A stretch of 64,000 nt of DNA from Scybalousia_A sp963540815 (GCA_963540815.1 CAUTQY010000006.1:1-64000); one strand, 5' to 3'; numbered from the stretch's first letter, positions 45,634-55,220 are shown. Notes: generated by a model from the sequence alone, not told the origin. Translations and numbers: made by a program.

Positions 45634-47229
45634 CTACTGTATGGTGAATACCATAGTCTGATTACTTGGAGCTCTTTCTCCATCAGGTCCCTTTACTCTC
45701 AACTCCTCTATAACTATTCTGTTTCCTCTTCTGAGCTTTTGTATTTGGTTTATAATCTCAGCCGTAAAGGCATTGCCCCTACCCTGAATAGGAATACTGC
45801 CCTCTCCTCCGGTAATAAAGGATATTTTATAGTTGGTAACAGTATAGGTTACGGGAAAATCAAAACCTGTCATATCTACACGAAAACCTCTATTGGCCAA
45901 CAAGGACTCTTTGGAAACCTTTCCTCCCGAGAAGTTACCTATTTTGACGGTAGGGTCGGGAATACGTTTTATTCTATATTCCATAGAGCCGAGATTTCTG
46001 GTCTGGTTACCTATTTTTGCAGAAACATTTATATTACATTTACCCTGAGCTTTTACATTTACTATGTAAGAACCGTTAGTGTGATCCGGTTTGATAGTTG
46101 CACCGTTGGAACCTGTAATACTAACCGATAGATCTTTTGAATTTACGCCCGGTGCACCTACGCCCAAAGGATTATCAACACCTATGTAAAATACATTCAT
46201 CTTTGTGGCTGAGATGGTTACACTCGGTGCTGCCACAAAGTATTCTCCTTCGAATTCATAAGGCATTTCACCTGTTTCTCTCTTTACATAAACAGTACCT
46301 TTGTATTTCTGCGGACCCAAAGCACCCGCGCCGAATTTTAACTTCAATGTACCCGAATCTCCTACTATGTTTTGCCCTCTAACTTCTCCCCTTAATTGAG
46401 AACGAGAATCGTATGCCGCAACTATAACGTCTGCTTCATAAGAATCTCCCTGAATAACATAAGTAGACTTAGGAATAACTCTGGCTCTAACCATATCAAA
46501 CTTGAAGTCGTCCGCAGATATGGCAGAGTACAAGCTATTTATAAGGTCGTATTCCGAATTTTCTATTTCCGATTTAAGTTTATTGATAATGACTATATCG
46601 GCAGCAAGTACGGTATGGTAGAAATTATACATTTGCCAATTCAAAGATTGTCCTGCCGCATTTTTGTGCATGGTCTTCGTATCTATTTGAACTTTTTTTA
46701 TCTGAGACTTAAATCTATCATCGCAAAGTTTGAGCATCTCGGCTTGGTAATCGTCAATCTTCTTTTTCATCTCAAAAGCCTTACCCGCACTACCGTCATC
46801 CGTACCTCCACAAAAATAGTAGGTAGGGGCATCGTAATTGTCTTTTCTCTGTATGGCGTTAAATCCCTGCTCTTTCACAAGTTTTTTTATCTCTTCCACC
46901 GGTTTGCCATCCGTGTGAGCAATTACATTATATTTTACCTCATCCAAATAGTCTAATATCTTTTTAGTGGCTATTCTTACCTGTTTAGCCTTTTCCCAGC
47001 TTGGTCCTACCTTTCCCTCATTGTTTTCATATGCATTTTCAAACATTTGGTAGGCACTCTCGGTTTTGGAAAGAAGTAAATTGTTTGTTACTTCCAAACT
47101 ATCACCTACCGTAATGAATGACTGCAAAATCTCCGCCGATACATTCAGTGCAAGCATAGCAGTATACACCAAATACATCATTGTTATCATTCTTTGACGT
47201 GGGGTTTCGGGACAATTTGTAGCAGCCAT
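45634..47229 (-). CDS. gldM: Type IX secretion/gliding motor protein GldM/PorM
   Basis: The 531-residue protein has one N-terminal membrane helix (about 10-32, with PRQRMITMMYLVYTAMLALNV) and a long periplasmic shaft of four beta-rich domains. Family marks are AEILQSFITVGDSLEVTN and a C-terminal FPVTYTVTNYKISFITGG. With GldL it forms the rotary motor that uses the proton gradient to drive type IX secretion and, where present, gliding. The Gly-rich PLGVGAPGVNSKDLSVSITG stretch is in the shaft. It follows gldL by 44 bases. Confidence 0.96.
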   Translation of the reverse strand: MAATNCPETPRQRMITMMYLVYTAMLALNVSAEILQSFITVGDSLEVTNNLLLSKTESAYQMFENAYENNEGKVGPSWEKAKQVRIATKKILDYLDEVKYNVIAHTDGKPVEEIKKLVKEQGFNAIQRKDNYDAPTYYFCGGTDDGSAGKAFEMKKKIDDYQAEMLKLCDDRFKSQIKKVQIDTKTMHKNAAGQSLNWQMYNFYHTVLAADIVIINKLKSEIENSEYDLINSLYSAISADDFKFDMVRARVIPKSTYVIQGDSYEADVIVAAYDSRSQLRGEVRGQNIVGDSGTLKLKFGAGALGPQKYKGTVYVKRETGEMPYEFEGEYFVAAPSVTISATKMNVFYIGVDNPLGVGAPGVNSKDLSVSITGSNGATIKPDHTNGSYIVNVKAQGKCNINVSAKIGNQTRNLGSMEYRIKRIPDPTVKIGNFSGGKVSKESLLANRGFRVDMTGFDFPVTYTVTNYKISFITGGEGSIPIQGRGNAFTAEIINQIQKLRRGNRIVIEELRVKGPDGERAPSNQTMVFTIQ

Positions 47230-47273
47230 AATTTATTTATTTTTATACAATATCTTTAATTCTTAAATATAAT

Positions 47274-48275
47274 TTAACCTTTAACTTGCATGGCGGCAAG
47301 CATATTGCCGTATATATCGTTTAGAGAACCTACTTTCTTGGAAAGAGCATTAACCTGCTCCTTATACTTCAATACGTTTTCTGCCGTATCGGCGAAATTA
47401 ACAACAAGATTATCTATTCTCTCCTGTACGTTCTTTGTTGCCTCTAACTGAGCGGAAGAATTCTCTATTTGCATTTGATATAAAGCATTTATGGAAGCAA
47501 GACTTGTAGCCATAGTCCTCAAACCGTCTATATACGAAGCATCTCCGACGGAAAGCGTATTTGCCGTTTCCTTATAAATATTGGCAAGTGTAGAAACGGC
47601 ACTTGTAGCCTCTTGTACGGAGGACAAATATTCCCCTGAAGCCAAAAGGTCTTTATTAAGATAATCGGCAGTCTTTTTATAAGCATTTGTCAAATCCGCT
47701 ACACTATTGGAAGCCTCGGAAACATTCTTAATAAAGGTTTCGGAAGTCTCGACCGCATTGGCAACAGAGGATAACCCCTCGGCAGTATCTGACAATCTTT
47801 GCAAACCTTTGCCCAAGCTTTCAATTAATTCCGGTCCTATTTTGGCATCCTCTAACATTTTATCCAATTCCTGAGTAGCAGAACCGCCTCCGCTAAGAAC
47901 TATATCGCCGGAAGCATCGCCTATAATATTAATGCCACCCTCTCCTTTCTTGTCTCCGAAAGCGGAAGGGTTTATCTTTTGTTGTTCGTGTATAAGACGT
48001 TTTTTTTCGTCCTCTTCTTGAGGAGTTAAACCCTCCATACCAGCCAATTCGGGATAAACCAATGACCAATCATACGTAACATGTAAAGGCTCAAAAGCAG
48101 AAAAGAAGAATATCACGGCTTCGGTAAGCATTCCAACTATAAGTAACTCGGTCGCAAACGGCCAGTGATTGATTTTGAATAAAGCACCGGTAATAACTAT
48201 TGAGGCACCAACACCATAAAGTTTTGCAGTAATCTGCTTGTACGCCTTACTTCTTACTAAATTATCTATTCCCAT
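47274..48275 (-). CDS. gldL: Type IX secretion/gliding motor protein GldL/PorL
   Basis: A 333-residue inner-membrane protein with two N-terminal helices (about 14-35 and 38-60) joined by ALFKINHWPFATELLI, and Glu48 within the second (LLIVGMLTEAVIFFFSAFEP) as a candidate proton-carrying residue. The rest (60-333) is a long cytosolic tail of helices rich in Ala, Ser and Thr. GldL forms the ring that surrounds the GldM helices and acts as stator of the motor. A near-perfect promoter lies 78 bases upstream, so the operon starts here and lacks gldK. Confidence 0.96.
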   Translation of the reverse strand: MGIDNLVRSKAYKQITAKLYGVGASIVITGALFKINHWPFATELLIVGMLTEAVIFFFSAFEPLHVTYDWSLVYPELAGMEGLTPQEEDEKKRLIHEQQKINPSAFGDKKGEGGINIIGDASGDIVLSGGGSATQELDKMLEDAKIGPELIESLGKGLQRLSDTAEGLSSVANAVETSETFIKNVSEASNSVADLTNAYKKTADYLNKDLLASGEYLSSVQEATSAVSTLANIYKETANTLSVGDASYIDGLRTMATSLASINALYQMQIENSSAQLEATKNVQERIDNLVVNFADTAENVLKYKEQVNALSKKVGSLNDIYGNMLAAMQVKG

Positions 48276-48352
48276 GATAAAATCGGATTTTTTTAGTTAT
48301 GTTTTTATTTATAATCTTCGTCAAATAATAATTACCTTCTTATAGGAAAGGG

Positions 48353-48383
48353 CAAAATTATAAAAATTATTTCAATTAACAAA
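48353..48383 (-). promoter_or_regulatory. Promoter of gldLMN
   Basis: On the minus strand TTTG (48380-48383) is followed after 19 bases by TAATTTTG (48353-48360), the full Bacteroidota consensus. The start site would be near 48346, leaving a leader of about 70 bases before the gldL ATG. Confidence 0.82.
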
Positions 48384-48478
48384 TAACAAACCCTTACTTT
48401 GTTGTAAAAAAATCATTTCACATATCCCTTTTCAGCAATACACTATTGAGATTTTTATACGTATCTCAACAAAAAAAG

Positions 48479-49585
48479 TTACTTATTGTTTTTTATTTTT
48501 ACTCCGTAATAATAGTGTTCTATTACCTGCCAATACTCATATCCTTCGTCACACATTTTCGCCGCTCCTTCTTGTGACAACCCCACTCCATGTCCGTAAC
48601 CTCTACCTTTTAGTTTTACATTACTTCCCCAAGGTACGATGGTAAAAAAAGTACTCTTAAGATTAAAATCTTTACGAAGTTGCACAAGACTTATACCCAA
48701 AAGATTATTCTTCCTTCCCTCTTGTTGTGAAAAGTTAAGCAGTTCCACTTTATTGTTGTGATCTTTGGTATCTATGCCCTTATTTCTAAAATAGTTAAGC
48801 CATTCTTTTTCCCTTATTTCTTTTTCCCATACATAATTGGGCTGACCTATGGAAAATGAATCCGTAATACTTTTTAGGTAAGCAACCTCTTTTCCCCATA
48901 CATCTTGAGCATTAACGGTTTGTCCACCCGAATTTGAATGAAAAAGAGTTTCTATAGGTTTGCCGTTTTCATCAACAATAACTTCTCCCGATGTTTTGTT
49001 ACTACCTTCTATAACCTGTTCTTTACTTGCCCGAGAAAAATAGACCTGACAATTAACTTGGTCACACAAATTGTAACCGTCTTTTTGGTGTTTGTTGAGA
49101 TTTCTTTGCATATATGTTCTGCAACAAATAGCCTGTACCTTAAAAAACTCTACATTATCACTTGCTCCGCCGGCTTCACTCTGCACAACACCTGCTATAT
49201 AATTTTCTATTTCAACATCATTAATAAACAGCAAAGATTTTTTGTCCTTCGTTGTGGTTATTTCCAAGTTATTATCATATCTACGCGAATTTAATCCCTC
49301 CGGGGTTATTTGGAAAAAACATTTTATATCTTCGGAAACTAATTTAAGGGTATCTTTACTGCAAATTAATCCATTATTGATATAAAGAGAAACTTTATTG
49401 TTTTGTAAAATAACTTTTAGCTTATCGCTTTTTTTTATTTGCTTATTGTCTATAGCATACTTTCCAAAAGATACTCCCAAAGTAGCCTCTTGTATATTAT
49501 TATCCGTATAAATTCTAACCCTTATATTATCGGCTTTTACCCAAACAGAAAGACAAATAAAAATAATGATACATATATTTTTCAT
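48479..49585 (-). CDS. SpoIID/LytB-domain protein
   Basis: From ATG 49585 the protein has 368 residues; two in-frame TTG codons just before are unlikely starts. It has a signal peptide (to WVKADN, residue 19). The SpoIID domain is clear: INDVEIENYIAGVVQSEAGG, KVQAICCRTYMQRN, ETLFHSNSGGQTVNAQDVWG and LKGRGYGHGVGLSQEGAAKM. Family members cut peptidoglycan glycan strands at stripped sites. Bacteroidota carry it without sporulation, so the role is wall turnover. It lies 203 bases upstream of gldL but the promoter before gldL suggests separate transcription. Confidence 0.9.
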   Translation of the reverse strand: MKNICIIIFICLSVWVKADNIRVRIYTDNNIQEATLGVSFGKYAIDNKQIKKSDKLKVILQNNKVSLYINNGLICSKDTLKLVSEDIKCFFQITPEGLNSRRYDNNLEITTTKDKKSLLFINDVEIENYIAGVVQSEAGGASDNVEFFKVQAICCRTYMQRNLNKHQKDGYNLCDQVNCQVYFSRASKEQVIEGSNKTSGEVIVDENGKPIETLFHSNSGGQTVNAQDVWGKEVAYLKSITDSFSIGQPNYVWEKEIREKEWLNYFRNKGIDTKDHNNKVELLNFSQQEGRKNNLLGISLVQLRKDFNLKSTFFTIVPWGSNVKLKGRGYGHGVGLSQEGAAKMCDEGYEYWQVIEHYYYGVKIKNNK

Positions 49586-49651
49586 CAACAAAAGAAAATT
49601 ATAATTACCATATTTTAACGAACACGAATACTTTTTATTATTGCAAAAATA

Positions 49652-49686
49652 AATAAGGTTTGTAGTAAAGTACTACAAACCTTATT
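49652..49686 (-). terminator. Terminator after the YitT gene
   Basis: Perfect 16-base arms at 49652-49667 and 49671-49686 around a three-base loop, followed on the minus strand by TTATTTTTG. It lies 24 bases after the YitT stop. Confidence 0.9.
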
Positions 49687-49710
49687 CGTGCTTTTTATTA
49701 TATACTAATA

Positions 49711-50520
49711 CTATAAGACCTTAGAGGGTTCTACTTCTTTTTTATTGGGAGTTGGAGGAACTATAATATCTATAATCTTTCCTTCAACATAAATAAGTAT
49801 TATGGAATACAAAGGCAAATCTATTCCTTTACCCAAAACCAAAGAGCTTAAGGCAATAGTGGAATCTATAATAATTACTAACATTCCCAGAGATAAGCCC
49901 GAGTATTTATTGACAACCATGGCGATAATATCACTTCCTCCGGAAGTTGCTCCTGCACTGAAAATAATGGCTATACCTATACCGTAAGCAACTCCTCCAA
50001 TAAGAACATTAAGTATATACCAAGGTTTAAAATATTGTGTAACGGTATCACTTCCAAATTCTCTCAACGGCAAGTAAAGTTCTTTTAATTGGTCGGATAA
50101 ATTGTTGAAATCCGAAGCCGAAATAAAATCTCCTGAAAAAATCAAAGGACGGTACCCCGTATGTCTAATAACAAAATACTCTGTCACAAAAGTAACCAAC
50201 CATATAAGAATTATGGATAAGATGGTTTTGATACCGAATCTGGGACCCAAGAAAATAACACCTATTATCAACAGGACAATATCCATAACAATTACCCAAT
50301 ACATAGGCCAACCCCAAAGATTGTTGAATACGGACATCAATCCGTAAACACCACCCGGAGCCAAACCGTAGGGTACTACAAAAAACAAATCAGCCAAAGC
50401 AAAAATAATACAGCCAAGTATAATCTTCCCGTAGGCCTTAAAGAAATCTCGTGAGCCGAATCTCTCCTTAGAGTCATTCATCTGAGACAGCCATGCTTTA
50501 ATTTTGTTTTGTTCTATCAT
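49711..50520 (-). CDS. YitT family membrane protein
   Basis: A 269-residue inner-membrane protein with about six helices, of the YitT family (AYGKIILGCIIFALADLFFV, PGGVYGLMSVF, SAGATSGGSDIIAMVVNKYS, ILIYVEGKIID). Many homologs have a further C-terminal DUF2179 domain of about 80 residues; here the chain ends soon after the last helix with a Lys/Glu/Pro tail, so that domain is absent. The function of the family is not established. It has its own promoter (50577-50607) and terminator and so is a single-gene unit. Confidence 0.88.
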   Translation of the reverse strand: MIEQNKIKAWLSQMNDSKERFGSRDFFKAYGKIILGCIIFALADLFFVVPYGLAPGGVYGLMSVFNNLWGWPMYWVIVMDIVLLIIGVIFLGPRFGIKTILSIILIWLVTFVTEYFVIRHTGYRPLIFSGDFISASDFNNLSDQLKELYLPLREFGSDTVTQYFKPWYILNVLIGGVAYGIGIAIIFSAGATSGGSDIIAMVVNKYSGLSLGMLVIIIDSTIALSSLVLGKGIDLPLYSIILIYVEGKIIDIIVPPTPNKKEVEPSKVL

Positions 50521-50576
50521 ACAAATAGTATTTATATTATTATTTAATATTCATAAATTCTTCTTCAAAGAATTTG

Positions 50577-50607
50577 CAAAAGTAGTAACTTTTTTTGTAT
50601 TACCAAT
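50577..50607 (-). promoter_or_regulatory. Promoter of the YitT gene
   Basis: On the minus strand ATTG (50604-50607) is followed after 19 bases by TACTTTTG (50577-50584). The -7 box is perfect and the -33 box matches at its TTG core. Confidence 0.72.
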
Positions 50608-50640
50608 ATGAAACCATAAACTTTTCTTAGGATATAAAAA

Positions 50641-50664
50641 AGCCTCGCAAATAATTGCAAGGCT
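50641..50664 (-). terminator. Terminator after the EF-G paralog gene
   Basis: AGCCTCGCAA at 50641-50650 pairs with TTGCAAGGCT at 50655-50664 with one mismatch; on the minus strand a T run follows. It lies 24 bases after the stop. Confidence 0.85.
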
Positions 50665-50688
50665 AATAAAATTAATAATGTATTATTA

Positions 50689-52827
50689 CTATTCGTCGTC
50701 TTTGTTTGCCTCTTCGTATGCCTTCAACAACTCACTTTGAACGTCAGTAGGTACGGCCTGATACTCTGAATATTTCATTGTAAACATTCCTCTACCGGAG
50801 GTTAACGAAGAAAGAGCGGTAGAATACCTGTTCATCTCAGCCAGAGGAGCTTTGGCTCTAATTATTTGATATTTATCCTCAGAATCCATACCCATCACTA
50901 TGGCACGTCTGCCTTGTAGGTCAGTCATAACTCCTCCCATAAGCTCGGAGGGAACCGTTACCGAAAGGTCGTAAATAGGTTCTAATATTTTTGGTGCAGC
51001 ATTTTTGAACGCTTCTTTAAAAGCATTTCTTCCCGCAAGTTTGAAAGCCATTTCATTACTATCTACAGGGTGCATTTTTCCGTCAAAAACATTAACAACA
51101 ATATCTCTTGCATAGGAACCGGTCAACGGACCTTCTTCCATTTTTTCCATTATCCCCTTAAGAATAGCCGGCATAAATCTTGCATCAATAGCACCACCAA
51201 CTATACAGTTATTGAAAATAAGTTTTCCTCCCCAAGCAAGTTCTATTTCTTCCGTTCCGCGTATCGGGTATTTGGTTTGTTTTGCCATACCCTCGGTATA
51301 AGGTTGAATATAAAGAAAAACTTCTCCGAATTGTCCGGCGCCGCCGGATTGTTTTTTGTGCCTGTAAGAAGCCTCCGCATCCTTGGTAATAGTCTCTCTA
51401 TAAGGTATTTTAGGAGTATAGAACTCTGTCTTTACCTTATAGACATTATCCAAATACCATTTCAAAATATTTATATGAAACTCACCCATACCACCAACAA
51501 CGGTTTGCTTGCTTTCTCTCGCTATTTCGTAATGCAAAGCCGGGTCATGGGAAGTGTAGTCATTAAGGGCGGCCCCTAATTTTTCTTCTTCTGAGGAATC
51601 CAAAGCCTTTATGGCAATAGTAAAAATAGGCTCGGGATATTGATTTTTTTCCACTTTAACACCTTGATTTTTTGTAGAAGTGAGGGTATCACCAACTTTT
51701 ACGGCTTTCAACTTTATAGTAGATATTATATCTCCTGCAAGTGCTTTATCTACGGCAATACGATTTTTGCCCATATTTACACTGATTTGGGAAAGTCTTT
51801 CTTTGCCGGAGTCGCGAGAATTTATCATATCTGCACCGGCAACAATCTCTCCTTCCATAACTTTCATAAAAGTAATTTCACCGACATGAGATTCATTCGC
51901 AGTTTTAAATACATAAATAACGGTATCTTTTGTTGCATCAAAAGTGGGTTTATTTCCGTCCGAATATTTTAAGGTATTTACCGCTTCGTCCGGTGCAGGA
52001 ACGTTATTGCAAATAAATTCCATCATCCTATCTACTCCAATATTTTCTCTCGCGGACACACATAACAAAGGGTAAATACTTTTTGAGGCAATACCCATTT
52101 TTAGTCCTTTACGGACATCCTCCAACGAAAGGTCACCCTCTTCAAAATACTTTTCCATTAGGCTATCATCGCCCGTTGCGGCATTTTCTACCAATTTCAT
52201 GCGTAATTCTTCCACTCTGTCCTTTTCGGAAGCAGGTATTTCCATTATTTCCGCTTTTCCTCCCCCTTTCGGATACTTGTACATCTTTTGAGTAACAAGG
52301 TCTATAAAACTGTCAAAACCCAAACCGGCATTTATGGGATATTGTATAAGAGTAACTTTCTCTCCTAATTCTTCCTGTAATTCTTTAACACATTCATCAA
52401 AATTGGCTTTTTCGGCATCCAACTGGTTCATTGCTATAATAAAAGGGGTCTTTAAAGTGTTTGCATATCTAAGGGCAACCTCTGTTCCTACCTCTATACC
52501 CGATTGTGCATTTACCAAGACAATGGCACTTTCTACGGCAGGTAAAGCACACATTAATTCTCCTTGCAAATCCGTAAAACCTGGTACATCTATAACATTA
52601 ACTTTTTTATCTCCGCATTCCACACTAATCAGAGTGGAAACCACACTACCTTTTCTTTCTATTTCTATATCTCTATAATCGGATACTGTATTCCCATCCT
52701 CTATGGTACCTTTTCTGTTTACTACACCGGTATTAAAGCAAATAGCTTCCGCAAGGGAAGTCTTTCCTGCCTTGTTACCACCAACAAGAGCGACATTTCT
52801 AATTTGTGAAGTATTATAAATTTTCAT
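50689..52827 (-). CDS. EF-G paralog with altered GTPase site (EF-G2-like)
   Basis: The 712-residue protein has all five domains of elongation factor G, which moves tRNAs and mRNA through the ribosome. The P-loop is GGNKAGKT at 16-23. The switch-II motif reads DVPGF at 80-84 where DxPGH is expected, so the catalytic His is Phe84. G4 reads NQLD (134-137) in place of NKxD, and the effector loop lacks the usual RGITI, reading GSVVSTLISVE. Domain IV is present (YRHKKQSGGAGQFGEV). Bacteroides has an EF-G2 paralog reported to lack GTPase activity and to support slow translation in starved cells; this looks like its counterpart. It is not the main EF-G. It has its own promoter and terminator. Confidence 0.9.
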   Translation of the reverse strand: MKIYNTSQIRNVALVGGNKAGKTSLAEAICFNTGVVNRKGTIEDGNTVSDYRDIEIERKGSVVSTLISVECGDKKVNVIDVPGFTDLQGELMCALPAVESAIVLVNAQSGIEVGTEVALRYANTLKTPFIIAMNQLDAEKANFDECVKELQEELGEKVTLIQYPINAGLGFDSFIDLVTQKMYKYPKGGGKAEIMEIPASEKDRVEELRMKLVENAATGDDSLMEKYFEEGDLSLEDVRKGLKMGIASKSIYPLLCVSARENIGVDRMMEFICNNVPAPDEAVNTLKYSDGNKPTFDATKDTVIYVFKTANESHVGEITFMKVMEGEIVAGADMINSRDSGKERLSQISVNMGKNRIAVDKALAGDIISTIKLKAVKVGDTLTSTKNQGVKVEKNQYPEPIFTIAIKALDSSEEEKLGAALNDYTSHDPALHYEIARESKQTVVGGMGEFHINILKWYLDNVYKVKTEFYTPKIPYRETITKDAEASYRHKKQSGGAGQFGEVFLYIQPYTEGMAKQTKYPIRGTEEIELAWGGKLIFNNCIVGGAIDARFMPAILKGIMEKMEEGPLTGSYARDIVVNVFDGKMHPVDSNEMAFKLAGRNAFKEAFKNAAPKILEPIYDLSVTVPSELMGGVMTDLQGRRAIVMGMDSEDKYQIIRAKAPLAEMNRYSTALSSLTSGRGMFTMKYSEYQAVPTDVQSELLKAYEEANKDDE

Positions 52828-52881
52828 ACATTTGTAATATTTATTATTTGTTAAGATTATACGATATGGTACATAATGCTA

Positions 52882-52914
52882 CAAAATTACTTATTTTTGC
52901 CAAATAATAGCAAA
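52882..52914 (-). promoter_or_regulatory. Promoter of the EF-G paralog gene
   Basis: On the minus strand TTTG (52911-52914) and TAATTTTG (52882-52889) are 21 bases apart, matching the Bacteroidota consensus. The start site would be near 52875, about 48 bases before the ATG. Confidence 0.8.
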
Positions 52915-52979
52915 ATTTCATACAAAAAATAGTTTTTTACAATATTTATTCATACATTTGGGATATAAAATATTACAAA

Positions 52980-53006
52980 AGCCCATTTGATTTATTCAAA
53001 TGGGCT
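52980..53006 (-). terminator. Terminator of the atpEFHA operon
   Basis: Arms at 52980-52990 and 52996-53006 (AGCCCATTTGA and its complement) pair around TTTAT; on the minus strand TTTTG follows. It lies 57 bases after the atpA stop and ends the ATP synthase run, so atpG is not part of this transcript. Confidence 0.88.
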
Positions 53007-53063
53007 CGAAGTTGTAAAAGTTTCAAAACCTTAATAAACCAGTCGGAATGGTTGCGAAGTTAC

Positions 53064-54644
53064 TTATTCCGTGTACTTACTTGCCATATCATCAAGTATT
53101 TGATGTAAAGCACTTAGTATATCTTCGTTTATATTGCCATTTTTTATTTTCAATAGAATATCCTTGTGTTTCAAATTCAAAAAATCTATAAACTCTTTTT
53201 CCACCTCCGCAACTTTGTTTACAGGCACTTTTCTTAACCAATCATTTGTACCACAAGCGATAATAGCAACTTGCTCTTCTACTCTCATAGGAGAATATTG
53301 TGGTTGTTTTAGGATTTCCACATTTCTTTTACCCTTATCCAAAACCATTTTTGTTGTAGCGTCCAAATCGGAACCAAATTTGGAAAAGGCTTCCAACTCA
53401 CTATATTGAGCCTGGTCTAATTTTAGAGTACCCGCCACTTTTTTCATAGATTTAATTTGGGCATTTCCTCCTACTCTTGATACGGATATTCCGACATTGA
53501 TAGCAGGTTTTACGCCGGAGTTAAATAAACTTGATTCCAAAAAAATCTGCCCATCGGTTATGGAAATAACATTGGTAGGTATGTAAGCGGCAATGTCTCC
53601 GGCTTGAGTCTCTATTATAGGGAGAGCTGTCAAAGAGCCTCCTCCCTTTACCCTGTCTTTTAATATCGGTGGTAAATCATTCATAGTTTTTGCCACCTCA
53701 TCGTTGTTAATTATCTTACAGGCTCTTTCCAAAAGTCGAGAATGCAAATAAAAAACATCTCCCGGAAAAGCTTCTCTTCCCGGCGGTCTCCTAAGTAACA
53801 GAGAGACTTCTCTGTAAGCAACGGCTTGTTTGGACAAATCATCAAAAACAACAAGGGCAGAACGTCCGGTATCTCTAAAATATTCACCAATTGCCGCTCC
53901 TGCAAAAGGAGCATAAAACTGCATGGCAGCAGCCTCAGCGGCTGTTGCCGCAAGTACGGTAGTATATTGCATGGCTCCGTGTTCCTGCAAAGCCTTTACC
54001 GTTTGAGCAACAGTAGAAGCTTTTTGCCCACAAGCAACATAAATACAATATACGGGACTGCCGGATTCAAAAAATTCTCTTTGGTTTATAATAGTATCTA
54101 TGGCAATGGCTGTTTTACCGGTTTGCCTATCACCTATAATCAATTCTCTTTGCCCCCTACCTATGGGTATCATGGAATCCACCGCTTTCAATCCTGTCTG
54201 CAAAGGCTCCGACACAGGTTGACGATAAATAACACCGGGTGCCTTCCTTTCCAACGGCATATCTATCAACTCTCCCGTAATTTGTCCTTTACCGTCTATC
54301 GGTTGTCCTATGGTATTTATTACTCTACCTATTATACCTTCTCCTACCGGAATAGAGGCAATTCTTTTTGTTCTTTTTAGAGTATCTCCTTCTTTGATAT
54401 CCCCCGCTTCTCCCAAAAGGACTACCCCCACATTGTCTTCTTCCAAATTTTGTACTATTCCTTGCAGACCGGAGTCAAACTCTACCAACTCTCCTGCCTG
54501 AGCGTTTTGCAAACCGTATGCACGCACTATTCCATCTCCTATACTCAAAACCACACCGATTTCTTCCAATTCCGTATCAAGATTGGCATTTGATAATTGT
54601 TGTCTGAGTATTGCCGTAATTTCCGATGGTTTTATATCTGCCAT
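53064..54644 (-). CDS. atpA: ATP synthase F1 subunit alpha
   Basis: A 526-residue subunit of the F1 head that binds nucleotide at non-catalytic sites. Walker A is GDRQTGKT at 171-178; LQTGLKAVDSMIPIGRGQRE and the ALVVFDDLSKQAVAYREVSL stretch are typical. The length is standard for Bacteroidota. It is the last gene of atpE-F-H-A, 30 bases after atpH. The usual next gene, atpG (gamma), is absent; a terminator and the EF-G paralog follow. Confidence 0.98.
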   Translation of the reverse strand: MADIKPSEITAILRQQLSNANLDTELEEIGVVLSIGDGIVRAYGLQNAQAGELVEFDSGLQGIVQNLEEDNVGVVLLGEAGDIKEGDTLKRTKRIASIPVGEGIIGRVINTIGQPIDGKGQITGELIDMPLERKAPGVIYRQPVSEPLQTGLKAVDSMIPIGRGQRELIIGDRQTGKTAIAIDTIINQREFFESGSPVYCIYVACGQKASTVAQTVKALQEHGAMQYTTVLAATAAEAAAMQFYAPFAGAAIGEYFRDTGRSALVVFDDLSKQAVAYREVSLLLRRPPGREAFPGDVFYLHSRLLERACKIINNDEVAKTMNDLPPILKDRVKGGGSLTALPIIETQAGDIAAYIPTNVISITDGQIFLESSLFNSGVKPAINVGISVSRVGGNAQIKSMKKVAGTLKLDQAQYSELEAFSKFGSDLDATTKMVLDKGKRNVEILKQPQYSPMRVEEQVAIIACGTNDWLRKVPVNKVAEVEKEFIDFLNLKHKDILLKIKNGNINEDILSALHQILDDMASKYTE

Positions 54645-54674
54645 TATTTATTGTTTTATTTGGTTCGTTTTTAC

Positions 54675-55214
54675 TTAATTGGTAAGCAAATCCTTTTTTA
54701 AATCCGATAATTTTTTTCTAAAAGAAGCATCATACAGTTTACTGTCCGTATAAAGAGAAAAACCTCCCAGGATTTCTTTGTCTACATTCGTTTTTAACTC
54801 TATCTGAGATTCAAACTCATACGACAGAATATCCTTTATTTTTCGTTCTATTTGAGGAGAAATTTTCTGACTGACTACCAAAGAAGCCACCTTTATATTG
54901 TGTTCCTTATTATAGATTTCCAAAAAACTCTCACATATTCCCAACAAATATATATCCCTACGTTTTTTAACTATAAATTCAAGAAATTTAGAGGTTAAAA
55001 CTTGACAAGTATCACCAAAAACCGAGTTTATAATCCGTTTCTTTATTCCGGGTTTTACAACAGGATTTTTTAATAGAAGTTTAAACTCGCTATTGTTAGA
55101 GCATATTTCTTTTATCAGCAAAATATCCGCACGAACTTCTTCTACCATATTTTCCTCTTGAGCGAGAGAATAAAGACTTTGTGCATATCTGCTTTGCAAT
55201 ACGGATTCTTTCAT
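54675..55214 (-). CDS. atpH: ATP synthase F1 subunit delta
   Basis: A 179-residue subunit that links the F1 head to the b-subunit stalk. It starts with the family helix VLQSRYAQSLYSLAQEENMV and ends with the conserved KEILGGFSLYTDSKLYDASF. The length is standard. It is six bases after atpF and 30 before atpA, so co-translation is likely. Confidence 0.93.
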   Translation of the reverse strand: MKESVLQSRYAQSLYSLAQEENMVEEVRADILLIKEICSNNSEFKLLLKNPVVKPGIKKRIINSVFGDTCQVLTSKFLEFIVKKRRDIYLLGICESFLEIYNKEHNIKVASLVVSQKISPQIERKIKDILSYEFESQIELKTNVDKEILGGFSLYTDSKLYDASFRKKLSDLKKDLLTN

Positions 55215-55220
55215 ACTCTA

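Noticed and set aside
53711..54380. Open frames inside atpA on both strands
   Set aside because: Shadow frames of a highly conserved gene.
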